Assembly: GCF_963583255.1 (NCBI RefSeq)
Contig: NC_084817.1
Location: forward strand, 5,681,043-5,745,042
Direction of reading: 5' to 3'
Length of the DNA: 64,000 bases
From: Pyrus communis
Taxonomy: Eukaryota; Streptophyta; Magnoliopsida; Rosales; Rosaceae
Shown here: piece after piece, positions 58,267 to 64,000 of the stretch
Layout of the letters: every line of letters starts with the position of its first letter
Position numbering within the stretch: the first letter of the stretch is position 1
Notes under the pieces: model-generated
What the model was told of the DNA's origin: nothing
Seen by the model: the letters and a program-made list of their open reading frames with translations, nothing else
The model's database searches: none
Translations under genes and position numbers: made by a program

Positions 58267-58423
58267 GAAAAAAACCGAAACCGAACCGAAAAAAACCGAA
58301 CCGAAAAAAAACCGAACCGAAAAAAACCGAAAAAAATTTGAACCGAACCGAACCGAACCGAAATTTCGGTTCGGTTTCGGTTTTGAGAAAAAACCGAACC
58401 GAAAAAAACCGAACCCAGCCCTA
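57764..58423. mobile_element. Non-autonomous hAT element C at cyclin promoter
   Basis: The exact 8-bp TSD CTGTCACT lies at 57756-57763 and 58424-58431. The element starts TAGGGGTGGGTTCAA and ends GAACCCAGCCCTA. Subterminal arrays of CCGAA/TTCGG motifs fill 57781-57943 and 58263-58415. The 660-bp element has no transposase frame. It carries a tRNA-like segment (58015-58082) with a perfect B box GGTTCGAACCC. Its left end is ~33 bp upstream of the cyclin TATA box. Confidence 0.92.
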
Positions 58424-58431
58424 CTGTCACT

Positions 58432-58725
58432 GTGAAAACTCTGTATTTTTGTTTTTATTTTCAGTTGAACTTTTTTTTATTATTATTTTTCTTGGTTCTC
58501 GTCGGGGCATAAGCAAAAAAATATATATATATATATATATATTATAAGACCATCACGAAGCAACGAGATTTTAGTTATATTTGTAATTAACAACTAACGA
58601 CAAGAAATACGAGTTTGCTAAAAAAAAATGGAACCAAATTGCATAAGAAATCCAAACGAGCCAAATTATTAACAACAAAAATCTTTCACTATAAATAGGT
58701 CTAATTCACAAGACCAAGTTTAATA
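58432..58725. other. Intergenic, former cyclin upstream region
   Basis: The CTGTCACT copy at 58424 marks where the original cyclin upstream DNA continues. A short (TA)n run lies at 58522-58541. No other site is recognised. Confidence 0.45.
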
Positions 58726-58728
58726 TTA

Positions 58729-58971
58729 AGAGCATGACAATTCGATACTAAACTTTCTAAAAGATGATCACTCACTTTGCATTTAAAATCAATTTTACTG
58801 CAAATTGAGAATTTGATTCCACCTTGGTGCATATAAAATATCATCTCATAGTGTTTTTTGAAATAAATTGATGTTGAAGATGATAAGTTAAATTGGCTAG
58901 CTATTTTAAATTTTTGACACTATTTAATAGCTAATTTAGCAAAAATTTTAACAAAACTATTGGGAGATGCC
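58729..58971. mobile_element. Tourist-like MITE with TTA TSD
   Basis: The left end AGAGCATGACAATTCG and the reverse complement of the right end, AGGCATCTCCCAATAG, are imperfect inverted repeats. TTA occurs at 58726-58728 and 58972-58974. The interior is AT-rich, 243 bp. Confidence 0.6.
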
Positions 58972-58974
58972 TTA

Positions 58975-59559
58975 GAGTCGCAGTGTTGTATTTGAAGTGA
59001 TAATATACTAGTTGCGAGAACAAAGTGACTAATTCGAGAGAGTAGCGTAGACTTAACAATCGCACTAACGTCATGACTCACGTGAGATTATGCACAATTC
59101 AAATTCACATGTTAACTTATCCTGCTCAAATATATAAATTTGAACTCATCATAAATTTTACGCGTCGCACCGTGTTTTATTCGTTTACATGTCGCTCTCT
59201 TTGTTTTCAATCAATCAACTATAATATAAAAGTCATCGATAAATATCAAGGACAGCAGATGTCCAACCATTTCCGAAGAAAACATACCTAAAAGAAGTAA
59301 GTTATATGCTAAAACGATTTTTCAAAAGAAAAGATAAATAAAGGATATTCGATAAAGTTCTGTGAGTGAACATCCATCTAACCAGTTACCTAACGTATAC
59401 CGCGTCAACTTCGTTACCGCATTTTGAAAAGGCTTTGACTTAATTATATATTTTTCGTGCGTATGTGTGTTGTTAACTGTTCTAAAAATCTTTGCGCTAA
59501 ACAGGAAGTTACCGTTTTGATTAGTCTATACTATAGATGTTTGAAAATGAAGAAAGTGT
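58975..59559. other. Intergenic, nothing recognised
   Basis: No supported gene or element. Confidence 0.35.
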
Positions 59560-59935
59560 TCCTAGACTCTCTTAGGTGTCCGCCTAATCTGTCTAATCAC
59601 ACGCCTAGCCCGTCTAAATCCACTTAGGAATTCGCCTAGGTCACGACTCTCACTTAAACAGAAAATCAATAATTTTCACTTTGCATTTAGACTTGTTGAA
59701 TACTTGAATGAACACTCATTATATATTTATTTCCCATGTTTTCAATATGTTTTAATACTTTATATCTATATTTCATTTTATTTTGCAATTTATCTATTCC
59801 AAAACAATTATGTGTTTGTTTATAAATATACACTTATTTAACAAAGATAATAAATTTACTTAAATTTGCCTAGTCCGATTAAACGCTAGGCCCCAACTCG
59901 TCATCTAATCAGCGCCTAACGTCTTTCAAAACTTT
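59560..59935 (-). repeat. Relative of the 33540 repeat, opposite strand
   Basis: Blocks with CCGCCTAATC, GACTCTCACTTA, TTTCACTTTGCATTT, TTGAATACTTG and ATTAAACGCTAGGCCCC correspond, in reverse complement, to the repeat at 33540-34090. This copy has only one of the two internal units. Confidence 0.55.
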
Positions 59936-60206
59936 GATGTTATCATATCATACATTACTTTACCATGTGTAGAATAATGTACTAGTCGAACCATGTGAAG
60001 GTGCGCACATTTTAGAAAAACTGTGTGCCAATATGGTAGTATACTTGTGCGCATGTCCATTGTGAACTATACATGTTTATTTTAAACCAGGTAGATCTTA
60101 AACCCTAAAGTATTACTACATCTTTGGTAATATACACTCGCGTACAGGTCAATAGTCAGCTTTTTATCATTGACTATGTATGATTTTAATTCATATAAAA
60201 AATCAA

Positions 60207-60822
60207 GAAGTATTTGTCAAATTTTTCTCAAACTTATGAAGAGTTGTCAATTTTCTTTCATGAACTTTAATTTTAGCCAATTATCCCCTTGAATTTTAGT
60301 TTTAGCCGACTACAGCCTGATCTTTCATACATCTTGGTTACGTACACGGTACATGACAATTGTCTGAGGTAAAAAAAATGTAATTTTATCCCTAATGTGG
60401 GCAACGTATTGTTTTTTCCTCTTTTCTTCTACTAGTTCACTCTGTACATTTTTTGTTTGAATTTTATCTTTAATGCGGACAACTATGAATCTTCTCCACG
60501 GCCTTGCTTTTTCATAAACATGTTGGGGTTGTGATGCAATTTCCTTAGCATTCCTTGTGACTTGATTCACATGACCGTCTCATTTCACATATTTCAATTC
60601 AAGATCCAAATTCAAATAAGAAAAGTAATTACTCATCTCAACAAATTTATTGCTAGAAATTGGCCAATTATGAACGTTTAGAGCTTAATCGGTTAAAATT
60701 AAAGTTCACGGTTGAAACTGGCCAATTATAAAAGTTTAGAAAAAATAATCAGCTAAAATTAAACGTTAAGAGAAAAATTAACAGCTCGTTATAAGTTCGA
60801 GAAAAAAATCAATGAATACCTC
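60207..60822. mobile_element. Mutator-like MITE, 9-bp TSD, relative of 7003
   Basis: The exact 9-bp TSD AAAAATCAA lies at 60198-60206 and 60823-60831. The left end is GAAGTATTTGTCAAA and the reverse complement of the right end is GAGGTATTCATTGA. Both arms continue CTC(A/G)AACTTAT and TTTAATTTTAGC(C/T). The 616-bp interior is non-coding. It shares end sequence and inner TTTAATTTTAGCC blocks with the element at 7003-7339. Confidence 0.85.
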
Positions 60823-60831
60823 AAAAATCAA

Positions 60832-61866
60832 TAATAAAGTTTTTGCGTTGATTGGTTTGGGTAAAAGGGAAAGTAAAACTTTAGGCAGATAATTTTGAGC
60901 TTTAGCCCAGAGCACAGAAGTAAAGGCATCCGTGAGCAAACTTTTTCCTTTTTCTTTTATTTTCTTTCTCGTTTTTCACTTTTAATTTTGACGATCGATC
61001 GTATTCTCTGGCGTGGGGTTTAGGGTAATCTTCTCAAGTTTTCAATCTTGTTTGCGACATTCTAGTGTAATGATTGGTATAAATAATACAAACAATATTG
61101 AAGGAAGGACAATATATTGAACCAAATAGAAAAACTCGAGTGTCGAGAATAAATGCTTTAATCACATGAACTACGTAACTTTCAAATTTCTATATCTACC
61201 TCTTCCCCGATGAATGTTCAAAACAAAACAGAAGAAAAAAGTTTGCTTGCGTGACAACCTATTACTCAAACTTTACACAGAACAATAGTGTGCTGTAAAA
61301 CTCTAGCATACAACTAAGTTCAACTAATTAAGGTTTAAGATTATGAAACGCAGATTAATTATCCTTTTTTATGTTTCTTTTTAAGGTTAAACTTTACCGT
61401 ACTATTATCTCTTTGTATAATCGATTATATATGTGTCTGTCTATATGTACAGGAACAGAGCCATAAATTTCTTCTCATGGAGGTAACTGAAAACAACTAA
61501 GAAAATCTTATTATAGTATGATTATACGCAATATGATATTAAGGATGATATCAAATAATGATGTATCACAATTCTAATGTTACAAAAATTTCAATGTAGT
61601 AGTGGAAAGTGGCAAAGTGATGAGAAAAATATAAGTATAGGATAGGCGGAAGAGAGTTTTTTCAGTTTGAATGATAGAACAAGAGCACTATTGCTTATAT
61701 AATATTTGATATAAAGTATAAGTAAAATGAATATATGTTGGATATTCAATATATATATTTTCTTTAAAGATGATTTATGTATATTATATAATTGTAATGA
61801 GCAACTAAACAAACGAATTACTTAAGTATGCTATCTACCCACAGTGGGCTTTCATTGGCTCTGTCC

Positions 61867-61902
<36 letters not shown>

Positions 61903-63343
61903 CTTGCAATTACACACTTCCCAGTAGAATTTACTATCCCACCAGCAGCGCAGGACAACTCAATTCCTCTTTTGTACGAAAAGTTGGTCTCTCCCTCTCC
62001 TCTCTCTCTTTCTGCACTGCACTCAACCATTATGTTTACAGCAGCAAACCATTACAGAAGAGAGAGAAGGCGTAGAGAGAGAGAGAGAGAGAGAGTATGT
62101 GCGTATCAGTGTATGTCTTCAAGTTTCTCTGTGTATTTCCCACTATGCCATGCAAACAAAAAGAGGAAAGGAAGAAAAGGGACACGTGGAGGGCTTCTAG
62201 GTCTTTTTCTTTTGAGTTGTAGCGTTCTTTTGTTTTCTTTTTCTTTCTTTTCTTTCATCTTTGTCTTCTTAGTCTTATTTCTCCTACTTGTGGTGCATTC
62301 ATCGAGAAAAGAAGCTAGGGAGCCAAGGTAGGACAAAAAGTGTTGGTGCTATTGCAGTTTGTAGTGTGGGACTCTGCCTCAAATTATCATGGATTTGTTG
62401 GTGGATTTTGTGGTGGTGGAGAGCAACTTACCAAGCAGAGTTAGGACGTTATCTTAACATTTCGTCTTAATGATATAATAATATATAAAAGGAAACTCAT
62501 ACCTCATTTTATATTGACATTGAACACCAAAACAATGGTGTATCCGTCCCATAAAAATCCTTATCGTGGTGCTTGAATTTTTAACACAATACAACAAAGG
62601 CGAAATTGCACAAATCATCAATGTAGTGTGTGTTCATAATTCATATGTCAACGTTACTTCTGTGCAGTAAAACTATCTCGTTAAATCACTCGATTACAAA
62701 TATAAAATCTTGATCTAAAGCGAACCTTGAATCTAAGTTCTATCACTTTTATGATTATAAAATTATAAATATATTTTAATCTAATGAGTTACCCAATTCT
62801 CTCTCGCTATTTCAACTAACCTCGAGAGAGGTTCAATTTTGCTCATGTGAATTATCGTGTAACCATCATTTTCAAGGGCGGAAATGTCCATTGAGCCCAT
62901 CTAAGCGTGTTTGACATATAAATCAGGTTTGAAAGATTAATTTACCTATGCAAGTGATGAACGTAGAAGAATTTCAGTGCAAAATTCGATGCATACTAAG
63001 ATCAGTAACGGACTTAACCACGAAATAATTATTCATAAAATCGCATGAAAATGGATGCTTCGTGGAATTTGGCGTATACCAAAAACACCCCTCTAAAAAT
63101 CAACCAGAACTGAACAAAGGTTGGCACTGTTTTACTATCAGAAAGCCTTCAAAGCAATCTCCTTTTTTTTTTCCTTTTACTTTTTATACGATCATTGGCA
63201 ATTTCTTTATTCTTTTTTTTTTTGTTTGTTTTGTTTTCTCAGATTTGTAAACAATAATACCTCCTCCTTCATAATTCTAGTCAAAGTCAGACATGCCCAC
63301 TCCTCAGAAAACTCAGAAAGTGGTTCATTTTCCTTGCATACAT
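60832..63343. other. Intergenic, microsatellites only
   Basis: Contains (GT)n at 61869-61901 and (GA)n near 62080-62095. The CT-rich stretch at 61985-62030 and the polypyrimidine region at 62195-62285 look leader-like, and GCCAAGGTAGG near 62322 resembles a splice donor, but no coding exon follows within the window. A transcript start cannot be excluded. Confidence 0.4.
61869..61901. repeat. (GT)n microsatellite, about 33 bp
   Basis: An uninterrupted GT dinucleotide run of about 16 units. Confidence 0.95.
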
Positions 63344-63352
63344 TTCAATCAC

Positions 63353-63572
63353 GGAGAGGAATTGTCTACCCTTTCATTTTCATACTTTTCTTATGCATTT
63401 CTGTGATATGTGATCACGGTTAAGCCACGTCAATATTTTATATTAATTTTTTATAAAAATAATAAAATAAAAAGTAATAAAAATATAAAATGTTGACGTG
63501 ATTTAACCGTGACCACATAAACAAAAATGCATAAGAAAAGTATGAAAATGAAAGGACAAACAATTCCCCTCC
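63353..63572. mobile_element. Mutator-like MITE family 'GGAG', copy 2
   Basis: The exact 9-bp TSD TTCAATCAC lies at 63344-63352 and 63573-63581. The left end is GGAGAGGAATTGTCTACCC; the reverse complement of the right end is GGAGGGGAATTGTTTGTCC. The arms are ~90 bp and nearly complementary (CTTTCATTTTCATACTTTTC, TTATGCATTT, TCACGGTTAA). The element is 220 bp, the best-preserved copy. Confidence 0.93.
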
Positions 63573-63687
63573 TTCAATCACCCCAACGGAAAGTAAAGGC
63601 CTTTATGGGAACTCATCAAACCATCCTCATAGCTCGTGGTTGATACTTGATTAGACACTTGCACATATCACAACCCTTCAAATGCTC

Positions 63688-63912
63688 CGAGATGGATAGT
63701 CTGCCCTCCCCATCCCATCCCATCTCATCCCATTCCTTTCTTATCTCCTCTTATTTTTATGGTAATGGTTAAACCACGATAATATTTTATATTTTCATTA
63801 TTTTTTATCTTATTATTTTTATAAAAAAATAAATATAAAATGTTGATATGACTTAACCGTGACCACAAAAATAAAAGAGCATAGTATGGGGGAAGGTAGA
63901 CAATCCATCTCC
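63688..63912. mobile_element. Mutator-like MITE family 'GGAG', copy 3
   Basis: The exact 9-bp TSD CAAATGCTC lies at 63679-63687 and 63913-63921. The left end is CGAGATGGATAGTCTGCCC and the reverse complement of the right end is GGGAGATGGATTGTCTACC. The inner part (AACCACGATAATATTTTATA... ATATAAAATGTTGATATGAC) is shared with copies 1 and 2. Only 115 bp separate it from copy 2. Confidence 0.92.
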
Positions 63913-64000
63913 CAAATGCTCTGCTTCACCATTGACGCGTACTTGCCCTACTTATTGGATTGCTATTGTAACGGTATTTTAAATAAATAATGTGTTGTCA

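Noticed and set aside
57735..58435. Repetitive EKNRTE / RFGSVF frames
   Set aside because: They are translations of the subterminal CCGAA arrays of hAT element C, not proteins.
61985..62330. Possible microRNA precursor or first exon of a gene
   Set aside because: CT/GA-rich arms can pair, but no known mature miRNA sequence was recognised and no coding exon follows.
1..64000. CRISPR array, operon, phage or defence island
   Set aside because: The introns, LTRs, MITEs and SINEs are those of plant nuclear DNA. No regularly spaced short repeats with unique spacers were seen.

Overview
This is plant nuclear DNA. It is AT-rich and intron-containing, and most of its length is transposable-element (TE) debris around a few ordinary genes. 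The source is probably a rosaceous tree of the apple/pear group. That is an inference from the style of the dispersed repeats and the gene sequences; no search was run. There is no prokaryotic content, CRISPR array, rRNA operon or tRNA gene. One assembly gap of 200 N lies at 49379-49578.

Layout. 417-4860 is a giant solo LTR with an exact 5-bp target-site duplication (TSD); its middle 1,095 bp is present three times in tandem. 7-9.3 kb holds a Mutator-like MITE, a relic of a cytokinin-biosynthesis isopentenyltransferase gene and a decayed copia gag. 11.2-12.9 kb is an intact two-exon carbohydrate esterase gene (SASA family). 13-15.5 kb holds two hAT-like elements and a Mutator-like MITE, plus a possible Tourist-like element. 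16-18.1 kb is a tandem pair of small hydrophilic LEA-like genes with ABRE-type promoters: the first is frameshifted, the second intact. 18.5-23.7 kb is a nest of TEs, including a hAT element and an internally deleted copia element. 25-34 kb holds several MITEs and the four-exon isoaspartyl peptidase/L-asparaginase gene (minus strand). 34.6-39.5 kb is a complete but dead copia element with both LTRs. 42-45.5 kb is a nested cluster: a split MITE, two tRNA-type SINEs with clear TSDs, and a full Cassandra TRIM with 5S-rRNA-like LTRs. 50.4-51.4 kb is another hAT element. 56.0-57.5 kb is a four-exon D3-type cyclin gene (minus strand) with a hAT element just upstream of its TATA box. 58.7-64 kb carries MITEs, including two neighbouring copies of a 9-bp-TSD family that also occurs at 15.3 kb.

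The genes do not form a pathway. The intact ones act separately: cell-wall or secreted ester hydrolysis, a probable ABA/desiccation-responsive protein, asparagine/isoaspartyl catabolism, and G1/S cell-cycle control. The best biological leads are TE-gene interactions (the hAT element at the cyclin promoter), the non-autonomous hAT and Mutator families resolved here by their TSDs, the amplified LTR, and the IPT gene relic. I found no convincing undescribed multi-gene system.
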